The notes under the pieces are model-generated. The model saw nothing but the letters and a program-made list of their open reading frames with translations. It searched no databases and was not told the DNA's origin. A stretch of DNA of 27,163 nucleotides from JAJFTV01 sp964426355 (GTDB lineage: Bacteria; Chloroflexota; Anaerolineae; Anaerolineales; Anaerolineaceae): positions 1-27,163 of the forward strand of contig CAYRRA010000030.1 of NCBI GenBank assembly GCA_964426355.1, given 5' to 3'. The translations under genes and the position numbers were made by a program. Below are positions 8,179-16,056 of the stretch, in pieces. Within the stretch, counting starts at the first letter, position 1. The number at the start of each line of letters is the position of its first letter.

Positions 8179-8739
8179 TTATCCTTTGTGGATAACGACC
8201 CAAATTGTGTGATCCTGTGCAAAGTACTCTTTGCGGGCATTTTCACACGGGAACAAGGAAAGGATGCGTTGCGGGGAGATGATGCGGGTACGCATGAGCG
8301 CCAGTTTCTCGGCAACTGCGAGAAATTTACCGCTGAAGGTGCGGATGTCTGGTTCTTCGATGACCAGGCGCCCCCCGTGTTTGAGCACGCGCCATAATTC
8401 TTGTGCTGTTTCTGATTGGCTGTAAACATGATGGAATGCGTCCACCATCAATACACGGTCGAAATGTTCCTGTGGAAAAGGAAGTTTTTCAGTCTGAGTG
8501 CAGGTCGTTTTAAGACCCCTCTGGCGGGATTGCAGGAGCATGCGGTGAGAAAGGTCGGCAACAATCAAATCGTCGATATAGGGTTGTAATGCCTGGGCGA
8601 CGCGCCCGGTGCCACCGGCTGCGTCCAGTATGGTTCCGGCAGCGGGCAACCCGCACATCTCCAGGATTTTTTCCAGGCTGGGAAAGCGAATGACCCGGTC
8701 ATAGATGGGTGCAAGAATGTCAAAATGATCGAAGCGCAT
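8179..8739 (-). CDS. Class I SAM-dependent methyltransferase (UbiE/Methyltransf_11 type)
   Basis: This 186-residue protein has the Rossmann-like motif I at D39-A-A-G-G-T-G45, an acidic residue ending strand 2 (V-A-D-L-S, near 62) that should bind the SAM ribose, and a motif near M-V-D-A-F-H-H typical of Methyltransf_11. The N-terminal FD-x-LAPIYD resembles the UbiE/COQ5 and arsenite-methyltransferase-like group. It is somewhat shorter than most UbiE proteins (about 230-250). It is divergent from mscL with about 70 bp between their starts. The substrate is unknown, as the family acts on quinones, lipids and small molecules. Confidence 0.88.
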   Translation of the reverse strand: MRFDHFDILAPIYDRVIRFPSLEKILEMCGLPAAGTILDAAGGTGRVAQALQPYIDDLIVADLSHRMLLQSRQRGLKTTCTQTEKLPFPQEHFDRVLMVDAFHHVYSQSETAQELWRVLKHGGRLVIEEPDIRTFSGKFLAVAEKLALMRTRIISPQRILSLFPCENARKEYFAQDHTIWVVIHKG

Positions 8740-8750
8740 GGCGTTTATTG

Positions 8751-8756
8751 TATAAT
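8751..8756 (+). promoter_or_regulatory. Candidate -10 box for mscL in the divergent promoter region
   Basis: A perfect TATAAT lies in the 69-bp gap between the divergent methyltransferase and mscL genes. Transcription would begin near 8763, giving a leader of about 45 nt that contains the AAGGAG ribosome binding site of mscL. No good -35 box is present at 17 bp. On the opposite strand the same AT-rich stretch reads TATGATTATACA and could serve the methyltransferase, so the two promoters may overlap. Confidence 0.45.
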
Positions 8757-8808
8757 CATACCAGAGAAGCCAATTACAGGTGTGGGTTAGAAAAAAAAGG
8801 AGAAAACA

Positions 8809-9252
8809 ATGCTGGAGGAATTTAAAAAGTTCGTCATGCGGGGGAATGTCTTGGATATGGCTGTCGGTGTTGTCATTGGGGGTGCATTTGGCGCGATTGT
8901 GAAATCTCTGGTGGATGATATGATTATGCCACCCATCGGGCTGCTGTTAGGAAAGGTTGATTTCAGCAACCTGTATATTTTACTGCGCGAAGGCAGTACG
9001 GTTGCGCCATACGCTTCACTCGCTGATGCTCAAACAGCCGGTGCGGTGACGTTGAACTATGGGCTTTTCATCAATTCGTTGATCAGCTTTTTGATCGTTG
9101 GGTTTGCGATATTTCTGTTGATTCGCTCGGTAAATCGTTTGTATGTAAAGAAAGAAGCACCTGTAGAACCCACCACCAAAGCCTGCCCATACTGCCAGAC
9201 AGAAATTTCGATCAAAGCCACGCGCTGCCCACACTGCACATCCCAGCTTTAA
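8809..9252 (+). CDS. mscL: Large-conductance mechanosensitive channel MscL with C-terminal zinc ribbon
   Basis: The N-terminal 110 residues are a typical MscL: the amphipathic start L-E-E-F-K-K-F-V-M-R-G-N, the TM1 stretch V-x-D-M-A-V-G-V-V-I-G-G-A-F, then D-M-I-M-P-P-I-G and TM2 (about 85-105). It opens under membrane tension and releases solutes on hypo-osmotic shock. After TM2 the usual C-terminal helix is replaced or extended by a zinc ribbon with C126-P-Y-C129 and C140-P-H-C143, giving 147 residues against about 130-150 for the family. The start is fixed by AAGGAG 6 nt upstream. The gene is convergent with the GNAT gene, and the two stop codons share 9249-9252 (TTAA). Confidence 0.95.
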   Translation: MLEEFKKFVMRGNVLDMAVGVVIGGAFGAIVKSLVDDMIMPPIGLLLGKVDFSNLYILLREGSTVAPYASLADAQTAGAVTLNYGLFINSLISFLIVGFAIFLLIRSVNRLYVKKEAPVEPTTKACPYCQTEISIKATRCPHCTSQL

Positions 9253-9821
9253 GCGGACTGGGCAGGGGTTGGTGAAAAATCAGACGGGATTAACGAGAAA
9301 ACCGCGGCATCGTGCTGCTTGCCGTGAATATTTAGCCGGTTGCGCAAGATGCCTTCGTAATGTGCTCCAGCCTTGGTGGCTGCTTTTTGGCTTGCGATAT
9401 TTTCAACCGCTGCGATGATTTCCATGCGCTGATACCCCAGGTGTGCTGCGCCATATTCAGCGATGAGGCGCGCTGCACTGCTGGCAGCTCCTTTTCCACA
9501 AAAACGAGTGCGGACCCAATACCCCAGGTTTGCTGTAAAGTGATATGCATCGACCTCGTTCAACCCCCCTCCGCCCGCAAACTCGCCGCTGTCAAGCTCA
9601 AAAATGACAAAGTTATGCTCTTTGCCAGATTGCCAGGCTTCCAGGCAATGGTGTATCCAGGTGCTGGATTCTTCTTTAGTATAGTCCGGGTGGCACCAGG
9701 GCAGCCAGGGGTAGATTTCATTGACGGATTCACTGGCAGCCTGGAAAAGGTCAGGGATATCTTCCAACCTGTACGGTCGGATGCCGAAGCCGGTTTTGGG
9801 GTCCTTCAAGGTCAGTTCCAT
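9249..9821 (-). CDS. GNAT family N-acetyltransferase (RimJ/RimL type)
   Basis: From the preferred start this is 190 residues. The start M-E-L-T-L-K-D-P has AGGTGG at 9826-9831, 4 nt upstream. An in-frame upstream start at 9887 lies beyond a candidate TATAAT (9852-9857, minus strand), so it is less likely. The GNAT fold is shown by I-R-P-Y-R-x-E-D at the N terminus, G-Y-W-V-R-T-R-F-C-G-K-G-A-A as the acetyl-CoA loop (R-x-x-G-K-G), and a closing N-I-A-S-Q-K-A-A-T-K-A-G-A. This pattern is RimJ/RimL-like: acetylation of a protein N terminus or a small amine using acetyl-CoA. The substrate is unknown. It is convergent with mscL, sharing the TTAA of the two stop codons. Confidence 0.88.
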   Translation of the reverse strand: MELTLKDPKTGFGIRPYRLEDIPDLFQAASESVNEIYPWLPWCHPDYTKEESSTWIHHCLEAWQSGKEHNFVIFELDSGEFAGGGGLNEVDAYHFTANLGYWVRTRFCGKGAASSAARLIAEYGAAHLGYQRMEIIAAVENIASQKAATKAGAHYEGILRNRLNIHGKQHDAAVFSLIPSDFSPTPAQSA

Positions 9822-9851
9822 AGTTCCACCTGCAAAAAAAGAGTTTATCCC

Positions 9852-9857
9852 ATTATA
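9852..9857 (-). promoter_or_regulatory. Candidate -10 box for the GNAT gene
   Basis: On the minus strand, TATAAT (9857 down to 9852) lies 30 bp before the preferred ATG at 9821. No good -35 is present 17 bp upstream (CCCCCG). It supports the downstream start of the GNAT gene, because a transcript starting near 9845 would lack the longer in-frame start at 9887. Confidence 0.4.
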
Positions 9858-10178
9858 GCTTTGCTTTGATAGACCGGGGGATTCCAAGTGCTATTCTTTT
9901 GTTTCCAGTCATCGTCTTGTTTTTGATTAATGACAGGGTTGTCGTCTGTCGGCGCGCGAAAAAAAGGGAGCAATCTGCTGGCGGGTCAATGGGGAGTTGC
10001 CCACGAATGAGAAAACCAGATGAGCCATACGGTACCAGGGTAACGCGGATATGCTGGCAGAAGATAAGTTTGTTTTTTGGCTTTGACTCATATATAATCA
10101 CTTAAGTGCCGCATGGGTACAGGATTAAGGGGTATGTGCTGCATGAAGCGCAAGTATTCTCATAATCAGGAGCCTTAA
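9858..10178. other. Divergent intergenic region between GNAT and SDR genes
   Basis: This 321-bp gap lies between two divergent genes. Its left edge abuts the GNAT -10 box, and the plus-strand promoter for the SDR gene is at 10070-10098. The middle (about 9890-10060) shows no ribosome binding site, no domain-like open frame and no strong hairpin. A 79-codon plus-strand frame (9866-10105) starts with TTG, has no Shine-Dalgarno and no recognisable protein character, so it is not called. Confidence 0.5.
10070..10098 (+). promoter_or_regulatory. Promoter for the SDR gene
   Basis: TTGTTT (10070-10075) and TATAAT (10093-10098) are 17 bp apart, the ideal sigma70 spacing. The -10 is perfect and the -35 matches 3 of 6. 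Transcription would start near 10105, giving a leader of about 75 nt that ends with AGGAG (10168-10172), 6 nt before the ATG at 10179. Confidence 0.6.
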
Positions 10179-11183
10179 ATGAAAATTTTATTTTTGGGGG
10201 GCACACAGTTTGTTGGTCTTCACATGGTCGAAGCAGCACTTGCAAAAGGGTATTCCGTCACTCTATTTAACCGAGGAAAGACAAATGCCAACCTGTTTCC
10301 ACAAGCTGAAAGAATTATTGGAGACCGCGACGGCGGCTTGGAGCCTCTGAGAGGGCATACCTGGGATGTTGTGGTTGATGTGAATGGCTATGTTCCGCGC
10401 CTGGTGCGGGATTCCGCTCAATTTCTCAAAGGTTCGACGGGGCAATATATTTTCGTCTCCACAGGGTCGGTTTATAATTTCCCGATGCTGAAGGCATATA
10501 GTGATGAAAGCGCCCCGCTGCTGACGCTTGATGACCCTACTACTGAGGAATGGAATGGTCCAGCGTATGGCGGGTTGAAAGTGCTGTGCGAGAACGTTGT
10601 TCAGGAGCTTTATCCTTCAAACTCTATGATCCTGCGCCTGGGTGTGGTTGCTGGTCCTCATGACCCCACCGACCGGGTGACGTATTGGGTTGCACGGGTG
10701 GCAAGAGGTGGCGAGATGCTTGTTGCAGGCGCACCTGACCAGCGCATACAGTTTATCGACGCGCGTGACCTGGCAGCATTTACCATGTTGGGGATGGAAA
10801 AATCGCTGACGGGGATTTATAATACCATCGGAAATTCGGTCACCTGGGGTCATTTCCTGGATTCTTGCAAGGACGCCTGCCATAGCGATGCAAGCTATAC
10901 CTGGGTCAACGACATGGCATTCCTTGCCGAAAACGTCGATCTGCAATCCAGAGAATTTGGCGCCATCCCCATGGCAATCCCACCGGAATTTGCTCATATC
11001 AGGACGATTAAGAGCGAGAAAGCTTTAGCAGAAGGAATGGTATTTCGTTCCTGCCTCAACACTGCCCGGGATGTACTTGCCTGGGACAAGATCCGCCCGG
11101 CGGATGAGCCACGTGTTGCGGGCTTGACGATCGAGCAGGAAACTTTGCTGCTGGAGAAGTGGCATGCCAGAAACAAATCTTAA
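10179..11183 (+). CDS. NAD(P)-dependent epimerase/dehydratase family protein (extended SDR)
   Basis: This 334-residue protein begins with a Rossmann fold and the glycine motif G-G-T-Q-F-V-G (residues 7-13), then L-F-N-R-G-K at the end of strand 2. Conserved V-S-T-G-S-V-Y and Y130-G-G-L-K134 give the SDR catalytic YxxxK with an upstream Ser. It should bind NAD(P) and act on a nucleotide sugar or similar substrate. The L-G-G-T-Q-F-V-G start and N-R-G signature are also common in a CSP41/isoflavone-reductase-like subgroup, so calling it an epimerase is family-level only. It is transcribed alone from the promoter at 10070-10098, and a long hairpin follows its stop at 11206-11252. Confidence 0.88.
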   Translation: MKILFLGGTQFVGLHMVEAALAKGYSVTLFNRGKTNANLFPQAERIIGDRDGGLEPLRGHTWDVVVDVNGYVPRLVRDSAQFLKGSTGQYIFVSTGSVYNFPMLKAYSDESAPLLTLDDPTTEEWNGPAYGGLKVLCENVVQELYPSNSMILRLGVVAGPHDPTDRVTYWVARVARGGEMLVAGAPDQRIQFIDARDLAAFTMLGMEKSLTGIYNTIGNSVTWGHFLDSCKDACHSDASYTWVNDMAFLAENVDLQSREFGAIPMAIPPEFAHIRTIKSEKALAEGMVFRSCLNTARDVLAWDKIRPADEPRVAGLTIEQETLLLEKWHARNKS

Positions 11184-11205
11184 AAATTAATCAACCAAAC
11201 CTGAT

Positions 11206-11252
11206 GCTGTTGTGGAAAACAGATCACGAATGGTCTTGTTTTTCACAACAGC
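11206..11252. terminator. Long hairpin after the SDR gene (terminator-like, no U-tract)
   Basis: GCTGTTGTGGAAAAC (11206-11220) pairs with GTTTTTCACAACAGC (11238-11252) over 15 positions with one G-T wobble. Inside, AGATC (11221-11225) can extend the stem by pairing with GGTCT (11232-11236), with T11237 bulged. It starts 23 nt after the SDR stop, the usual place for a terminator, and about 105 nt before the S41-like gene. GTTCACCG follows rather than a T-run, so intrinsic termination is uncertain. A small second hairpin, CCGTG/CACGG (11258-11271), follows directly. Confidence 0.45.
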
Positions 11253-11358
11253 GTTCACCGTGGTTTCACGGAAGGGGTGCAGAAGACTCGATTCTTCCAT
11301 TTGATGGATGATGGGAAAGTAAATTCTCACAGAAGTAACCTGAAAAAGGAGTTGGGGT

Positions 11359-12786
11359 ATGTCACCTGTTCAAATTTTTTTGCTGATGATCCTGGCAATT
11401 GTTGGGGTCAGCCTGATTTCCAATTACATCGTGACCAGGCGCGAGGAATCGCGCTGGGCAGCCCTGAAAGAAACCTGGAAAAAGGTAACTTTTAGCGAAG
11501 AGGAAATCCGTAAAGATATTGAGGCTTATAAGTCGATGTATCGACGGGTTCACCCGGCGCCATTTCAACGCATCAGCGAGGAGGAATTTGAGCGCCAAAT
11601 GGACGGATTAGCAGCAGAAGTGAATAGCCCCGTCACGCGCAGCCAGTTCTATTGCCGGCTGGCGGGTACGGTGAGCAGCCTGAATGATGAGCATACGCAA
11701 GTGCTGATGCCCGCGCCAGAACTGGATGACATGGTCGAACGCGCGGTGAAGCTCTTTCCTTATCCGGTTTGTTTTCTGTCCGGAAAATGCTACCTGGCGG
11801 CACATACGCCAGAGCAGCAACTGCTGCCCCCTGGAACCGAAATCCTGGCGATTAATGGGGTGACTACCGATGAATTCATCGCTGAAACCGCGCGCCTGTT
11901 TTGGGGTACGCGCGCCGAGCAGCGCCAGTTTTATGCACAGCAGAATTTCGCCGAAGCGTTATATTTTCGCTATGGATTTGAGGAAAGCTTCACGCTGTTG
12001 GTCCGCGAGTCGCCCGATGCACCACCGCGTGAGCGCAGGGTGGTTGGGAAGGAGTTTCAACGTGTAAAGACTCCGCCGTTTTCTTACGAAATTAAAGACA
12101 GCTGTGCTTTGTTCCGTTTTTATGCGTTTGAAGATCCCCAGGGTGGGTTCAAGGCTTTTCTGGATGGCATGTTTACCGAGCTAAAAGAGAAGGCAGTTCA
12201 AAAACTGGTGATCGATATTCGTGAAAACCAGGGCGGCGCCAGCAGCCTGGGTGATTTACTGTTACGATACCTGGCAAAACAACCCTTTTCCCAGTTTAGC
12301 AAAATTGAAGTTCGCTCCAGCCCTGAGGTGAAACGTTTCTTTCTCAGTTTTTTGCCTGCGTTTATGCACTGGCTTCCGCTGCCGTATATCCACCCATTGC
12401 TGAGCAAATTGTGGCGTTCTAAAGAAGGAGCCCTGGCACCGGTGAATTTTAAACCGATTGTTCCCCAGGAGAACCCGCTTGTATTTTGTGGAAAAGTTGA
12501 TTTATTGATTGGACCAGGAAGCATGTCCAGCGCCAGCTTGCTGGCTGCCACGATCAAGCAGGATGGACTTGGCAGGTTGTTGGGCGAGCCAACAGGCGGC
12601 ACAGCCACGCATTTTGGAAATATGCTTGACCTTTTCCTTCCTGAAACCGGTTTGAAAGTGATGATCCCCAGCTCAATCAACTATGGCAACGGCAGCGATG
12701 TGGTAACGCCGGATCATACGGTGGTACAAACCCCGGCGGATTTGACCCAGGGGAAGGACAGTGTGCTTGAGTATTCCCGGCATTAA
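11359..12786 (+). CDS. Membrane-anchored S41-like serine peptidase
   Basis: This 475-residue protein has one N-terminal membrane segment (about 5-25), then an extracytoplasmic or peripheral body. The C-terminal half carries the S41 (tail-specific/tricorn) core: V-I-D-I-R-E-N-Q-G-G near 280 and G-S-M-S-S-A-S at 387-393, in which S390 or S391 is the likely nucleophile. The signature L-G-E-P-T-G-G-T-A-T follows. This is the L-V-G-E-P-T-G-G subgroup of S41-like proteins, not the classic CtpA form with a PDZ domain and a GKG lysine; a short segment (T-E-I-L-A-I-N-G-V, near 160) recalls a PDZ-like strand. The start has AAGGAG 7 nt upstream. It probably cleaves peptides or proteins at the envelope; the substrate is unknown. 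Confidence 0.82.
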   Translation: MSPVQIFLLMILAIVGVSLISNYIVTRREESRWAALKETWKKVTFSEEEIRKDIEAYKSMYRRVHPAPFQRISEEEFERQMDGLAAEVNSPVTRSQFYCRLAGTVSSLNDEHTQVLMPAPELDDMVERAVKLFPYPVCFLSGKCYLAAHTPEQQLLPPGTEILAINGVTTDEFIAETARLFWGTRAEQRQFYAQQNFAEALYFRYGFEESFTLLVRESPDAPPRERRVVGKEFQRVKTPPFSYEIKDSCALFRFYAFEDPQGGFKAFLDGMFTELKEKAVQKLVIDIRENQGGASSLGDLLLRYLAKQPFSQFSKIEVRSSPEVKRFFLSFLPAFMHWLPLPYIHPLLSKLWRSKEGALAPVNFKPIVPQENPLVFCGKVDLLIGPGSMSSASLLAATIKQDGLGRLLGEPTGGTATHFGNMLDLFLPETGLKVMIPSSINYGNGSDVVTPDHTVVQTPADLTQGKDSVLEYSRH

Positions 12787-12810
12787 ACAGCAATTACCCG
12801 TTGACTTCCT

Positions 12811-12819
12811 TGATATAAT
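12811..12819 (+). promoter_or_regulatory. Extended -10 promoter of the amidase operon
   Basis: TGATATAAT (12811-12819) is an extended -10 (TG-n-TATAAT). A TTGACT at 12801-12806 is only 7 bp upstream, too close to act as its -35, so the extended -10 probably carries the promoter. It lies 55-60 bp before the nitrilase-family start. This suggests that the downstream genes form a transcription unit separate from the S41-like gene. Confidence 0.5.
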
Positions 12820-12873
12820 CGCTTTGTTGTTCAACTCACATTAAATACTTTCTTTGCCAAAAAAGATTACAAG

Positions 12874-13692
12874 ATGGGAAAGAACGAAATGAAAATTGCG
12901 CTTTATCAACCGGTCATCGATAGCCAGGTAGAATTGAACCTGAAAAAAACACTTGCTGCAATCCGTGCGGCTGCTGAGCAAGGTGCAGATTTGATTTGTT
13001 TTCCTGAAATTCAATTTTCGCCCTTTTTTCCGCAATATCCAGGGCGCGATGCCAGTCATTACGCCTTTACACTTGATCATCCGGTGATGAAAGCCATGCA
13101 GGAAACCTGCCGCCAGGAGCGGATTTTCGCTTTTCCTAACCTGTACCTGGTGGAAAATGGCAGCTATTATGATGCAACTCCGGTAATTTCATCGGATGGA
13201 GAAATTCTTGGGGTTTCAAAGATGGTGCACGTTGCACAGATGCCGTATTACTACGAACGGGATTATTATGCACCTTCTGACAGCGGTTTTCATGTGTATG
13301 ATACGCCAATGGGTAAGATTGGCGTGGTCATCTGTTTTGACCGTCACTTGCCAGAGAGTATTCGGTCCTGTGCACTAAAAGGGGCTCAACTGGTGATTGT
13401 TCCCACCGCCAATATTAAAGGAGAACCCCTGGACCTGTTCGAATGGGAAATTCGCGTCCAGGCGCTCCACAACAGTGTCTTTATTGCCATGTGTAACCGC
13501 GTGGGGCGTGAAGATGAGATGGATTTTGCCGGTGAGTCTCTGGTGGTAGACCCGCAGGGTGGGCTGCTCATCAAAGCCGATGACGCGGAAGGTTTATACT
13601 TTATTGATCTTGATTTGGAAAAAGTGGAAAGCACGCGGGCTACACTGCCTTATTTGCGCCTGCGCCGCCCGGAATGTTATGACCTGGATTGA
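12874..13692 (+). CDS. Carbon-nitrogen hydrolase (nitrilase superfamily)
   Basis: This 272-residue cytoplasmic enzyme has the complete nitrilase-superfamily catalytic set: E45 in F-P-E-I, K116 in G-V-S-K-M-V, E128 in Y-Y-E-R-D-Y-Y, and nucleophile C154 in I-C-F-D-R-H-L-P-E. Length and motifs fit the amidase/N-carbamoyl-hydrolase branches (N-carbamoylputrescine amidase, beta-ureidopropionase), which hydrolyse a C-N amide or ureido bond through a thioester. The exact substrate is unknown. Two starts are possible, 12874 and 12889 (M-K-I-A-L-Y-Q-P, the family's usual beginning); neither has a strong ribosome binding site. It is the first of three closely spaced genes, 40 bp before the small Cys-rich gene. 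Confidence 0.9.
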   Translation: MGKNEMKIALYQPVIDSQVELNLKKTLAAIRAAAEQGADLICFPEIQFSPFFPQYPGRDASHYAFTLDHPVMKAMQETCRQERIFAFPNLYLVENGSYYDATPVISSDGEILGVSKMVHVAQMPYYYERDYYAPSDSGFHVYDTPMGKIGVVICFDRHLPESIRSCALKGAQLVIVPTANIKGEPLDLFEWEIRVQALHNSVFIAMCNRVGREDEMDFAGESLVVDPQGGLLIKADDAEGLYFIDLDLEKVESTRATLPYLRLRRPECYDLD

Positions 13693-13732
13693 TCGAAAAT
13701 ATCCCTTTTGTTCTCTTTTAACTGGTTAGCTT

Positions 13733-13990
13733 ATGACCACTGGAAAGACCATTCATGTTGAATGCCAATGTGGTCAACCGTTGTTGCATTATTATAACGA
13801 GGGGAAAGGGCGGTTGATAAAATGCTTTTTATCTGAAATTTGCTGCGATCATGTTGGGTTGGTGAGCCTGCCTTTAGGAACACGTCCTGTTTGTCCACGC
13901 TGTCAGAAGGTGCTGGGAGAAATCCGCCTGGTACACGGAAAACCTGCCTTGAAGCTCAACCAGGGGACGATTAAAAAAGTGAGGTTGTAA
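13733..13990 (+). CDS. Small Cys-rich (zinc-ribbon-like) protein
   Basis: This 85-residue protein has C-Q-C-G near residue 11, a segment G-K-G-R-L-I-K-C, further Cys residues (C-C-D-H), and C-P-R-C at about 59-62. Cys pairs at both ends suggest a single zinc ribbon. It has neither signal peptide nor membrane segment, so it is probably cytoplasmic. The start lacks a clear Shine-Dalgarno. It sits 40 bp after the amidase gene and 24 bp before the C45-type gene on the same strand, so it is probably in their operon. Specific function is not recognised; a nucleic-acid or protein-binding adaptor is possible. Confidence 0.7.
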   Translation: MTTGKTIHVECQCGQPLLHYYNEGKGRLIKCFLSEICCDHVGLVSLPLGTRPVCPRCQKVLGEIRLVHGKPALKLNQGTIKKVRL

Positions 13991-14014
13991 ATAGTTGAAG
14001 AGGAGAAAACGCTG

Positions 14015-15880
14015 ATGCTTTGGATGATACCTGTCATTGTTTTACTTGCCATATTTCTGTTTTTCGCGTATGTCAACCCATTTGGGCAAGGAAACGCTTA
14101 TCGACCCGCTGCGCTGAAAATCGAAACGTTAAAAAACCTCAAGGTGCTCAGTGATGAGGCAGGAAAGAAGGTTTTTGGGGCTGGGCGGCTGGAAAAGCGC
14201 GGTGGGTTGTACGTACTGAAATTAAAAGGCAGTGCTTATGAAATGGGTTATCAGCACGGACAGCTTCTGCGGGAGGAAATTCGGAACGGAGCGATGCCTT
14301 ACCAGGCTTACCCTGTTTATACTCATTCCCCATATTACCCGCTGCCAGGTGTCAAGAAGTGGTTCCTGACACGGTATTTTGATTGGGTCATTTACCACCC
14401 GTTGATGAAGAATGCACCGTTGCGTTTTCTTGAAGAAATAAAGGGGCTTGCCGATGGAAGTGGGTTGAAGTTTGACCTGGTGCTGAGAGGAAACCTGCTC
14501 TCGGAGTTCCGCATGATCACCACACCGCAACTTAAAAAAACGATGCTCAAACGCTTGCAAACGGATGGCGAGTGTTCGTGCTTTGCTGCATTTGATGATA
14601 TGACGCGCGATGGAAATCTTATCGTGGGACGCAACACCGATTACAGTGGTGCGGGGTTGTGGGATCAAACGCAAACGGTGTTCTTCTATGAACCGGATGA
14701 TGGCTATCGTTATGTCAATGTGGGTGCGGCAGGGTTGATAAAATGCAATACTTGCATGAATGAGCATGGTTTATGCCTGGGTGGGCATTTCATGTACTCG
14801 ACCGATGTTACATCCAATGGAGCCGGGTTCACCGCGCTAGAACATGCCATCATGCTGCGCGCATCCACAGTCGAGGAAGCCCATGCGTTGGTCCAGAGCA
14901 GTAAACGGGCAGGTGCGTTTGCTTACCTGCTGGCGGGCGGACGCGAAAAGAATGCTGCTGTCGTTGAGGCGACTGCAAGCCGGGTGGGGCTTCGTTATGC
15001 AGAAGGGGGGTTCATTTGCGAGACCAATTTCATGACTACCGATGAGACCAGACCGGTGGATAGCATCCTTGAGTTGGGAATTGCAAAAAATGCGATCTCC
15101 CGCTTCCGCCGCCTGGAGGAGTTAATCCGTGAGAATGCCGGCAGCATAACGCCGCAGAGAGCCGCACAGTTCATGGGGGATCATAAGGATATGTGTTCGG
15201 GCGATATTCGCCCTTTTGGCAATGTGATTGCGACTCTGGGAAACCTGACCAGCACCGTATTTTTGCCTGTCGAGCATGTGTTTTGGGTGGCGGATGGATT
15301 GGCGCCGGTTTGCAACAATATTTTCCTTGGGTTTAACTTTTTCAAAGAATTTGAAAACCAGCCGTATCTCGTTACCCCGGAAATCCTTGAACCGAACGAA
15401 TATGTGAAAACGGTCAGTTACGAGGCTTTGCGCGAATTTTATCCGCTTCGGGTGGATGCAGTGCTACCGCCGTTTCGACGTGAAGACTTGCTGGAACGGG
15501 TGAGCGAGGTGGTAAAGATGACACCCGGTGAGGTGGTTTATCGTTTACTGGTCATCAAACTGCTTCTGCACCAGGGCAAAGCCACTGATGCTGCCGAGCA
15601 GCTTAAGCTGATGGTGGATTACGCGTTAAGCCCCAGCGAACAAGCGCAGGTAATGCTGTTGTTGGGTTTCACCTATGACCTGAACGGTGACCGTGAAGTA
15701 GCACGCCGCTGTTACCAGGACATTTTGCAGAAAACGCAATCTCCGCGTCAGGATGTGCTCACTGCGGTCAATCCGTTCATTCTTGCGGACGCAAACCGAT
15801 TTTTACAGCGTGCATTTACCAATCAGCATATCGCTTGTGTTGAAATCAGCCTGGATATGGGCAGTTCGTATGACCGTTGA
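14015..15880 (+). CDS. C45-type autoproteolytic acyltransferase/hydrolase with N-terminal membrane segment and TPR-like tail
   Basis: This 621-residue protein starts with a hydrophobic segment (about 2-20). The C45 hallmark G-S-A-Y-E-M-G-Y-Q-H-G is near 70-80. The second hallmark, G-E-C-S-C-F-A-A-F followed by D-G-N-L-I-V-G-R-N-T-D-Y, gives C187 as the likely Ntn nucleophile, exposed by self-cleavage before it. Family members (isopenicillin acyltransferase, acid-ceramidase-like and phospholipase-B-like hydrolases) act on amide bonds of acyl groups. After the core, residues about 500-600 form paired helices of TPR type (G-K-A-T-D-A-A-E-Q-L; L-L-L-G-F-T-Y-D-L-N-G-D). AGGAG lies 9 nt upstream of the ATG. 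The neighbours suggest an operon devoted to amide-bond chemistry; the substrate is unknown. Confidence 0.85.
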   Translation: MLWMIPVIVLLAIFLFFAYVNPFGQGNAYRPAALKIETLKNLKVLSDEAGKKVFGAGRLEKRGGLYVLKLKGSAYEMGYQHGQLLREEIRNGAMPYQAYPVYTHSPYYPLPGVKKWFLTRYFDWVIYHPLMKNAPLRFLEEIKGLADGSGLKFDLVLRGNLLSEFRMITTPQLKKTMLKRLQTDGECSCFAAFDDMTRDGNLIVGRNTDYSGAGLWDQTQTVFFYEPDDGYRYVNVGAAGLIKCNTCMNEHGLCLGGHFMYSTDVTSNGAGFTALEHAIMLRASTVEEAHALVQSSKRAGAFAYLLAGGREKNAAVVEATASRVGLRYAEGGFICETNFMTTDETRPVDSILELGIAKNAISRFRRLEELIRENAGSITPQRAAQFMGDHKDMCSGDIRPFGNVIATLGNLTSTVFLPVEHVFWVADGLAPVCNNIFLGFNFFKEFENQPYLVTPEILEPNEYVKTVSYEALREFYPLRVDAVLPPFRREDLLERVSEVVKMTPGEVVYRLLVIKLLLHQGKATDAAEQLKLMVDYALSPSEQAQVMLLLGFTYDLNGDREVARRCYQDILQKTQSPRQDVLTAVNPFILADANRFLQRAFTNQHIACVEISLDMGSSYDR

Positions 15881-16056
15881 GAAAGAGCTGTTTACGCGTT
15901 AGATAACCAACACAATTCAAGAACACCTTGAAGTGACTCGAGAAATTTTTCAAAAGATTGTTTTGCGATAGGGAGAAGATAAAAGAGACGATGCATCGAT
16001 CAGGATGTACGAGGGTAGGAGATACGAAATAACCATTTGATAGAAGAATTAAGATC

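Noticed and set aside
9822..9887. N-terminal extension of the GNAT protein to 9887
   Set aside because: The start at 9821 has a good AGGTGG and matches the family's usual beginning, and a -10 box lies between the two starts.
9866..10105. 79-codon plus-strand frame starting with TTG between the GNAT and SDR genes
   Set aside because: No ribosome binding site, and it spans both divergent promoter candidates; the coding potential is not credible.
12801..12806. TTGACT as a -35 box for the amidase operon
   Set aside because: Only 7 bp separate it from the TATAAT at 12814-12819; spacing near 17 bp is required. A similar TTGACT at 10083-10088 is rejected for the same reason.
14222..14767. Long antisense open frame (181 codons, minus strand) inside the C45-type gene
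   Set aside because: It is opposite a gene with clear catalytic motifs, has no ribosome binding site and no domain-like sequence, so it is a shadow of the real frame. The same reasoning applies to antisense frames at 12198-12680, 6014-6562 and 4084-4530.
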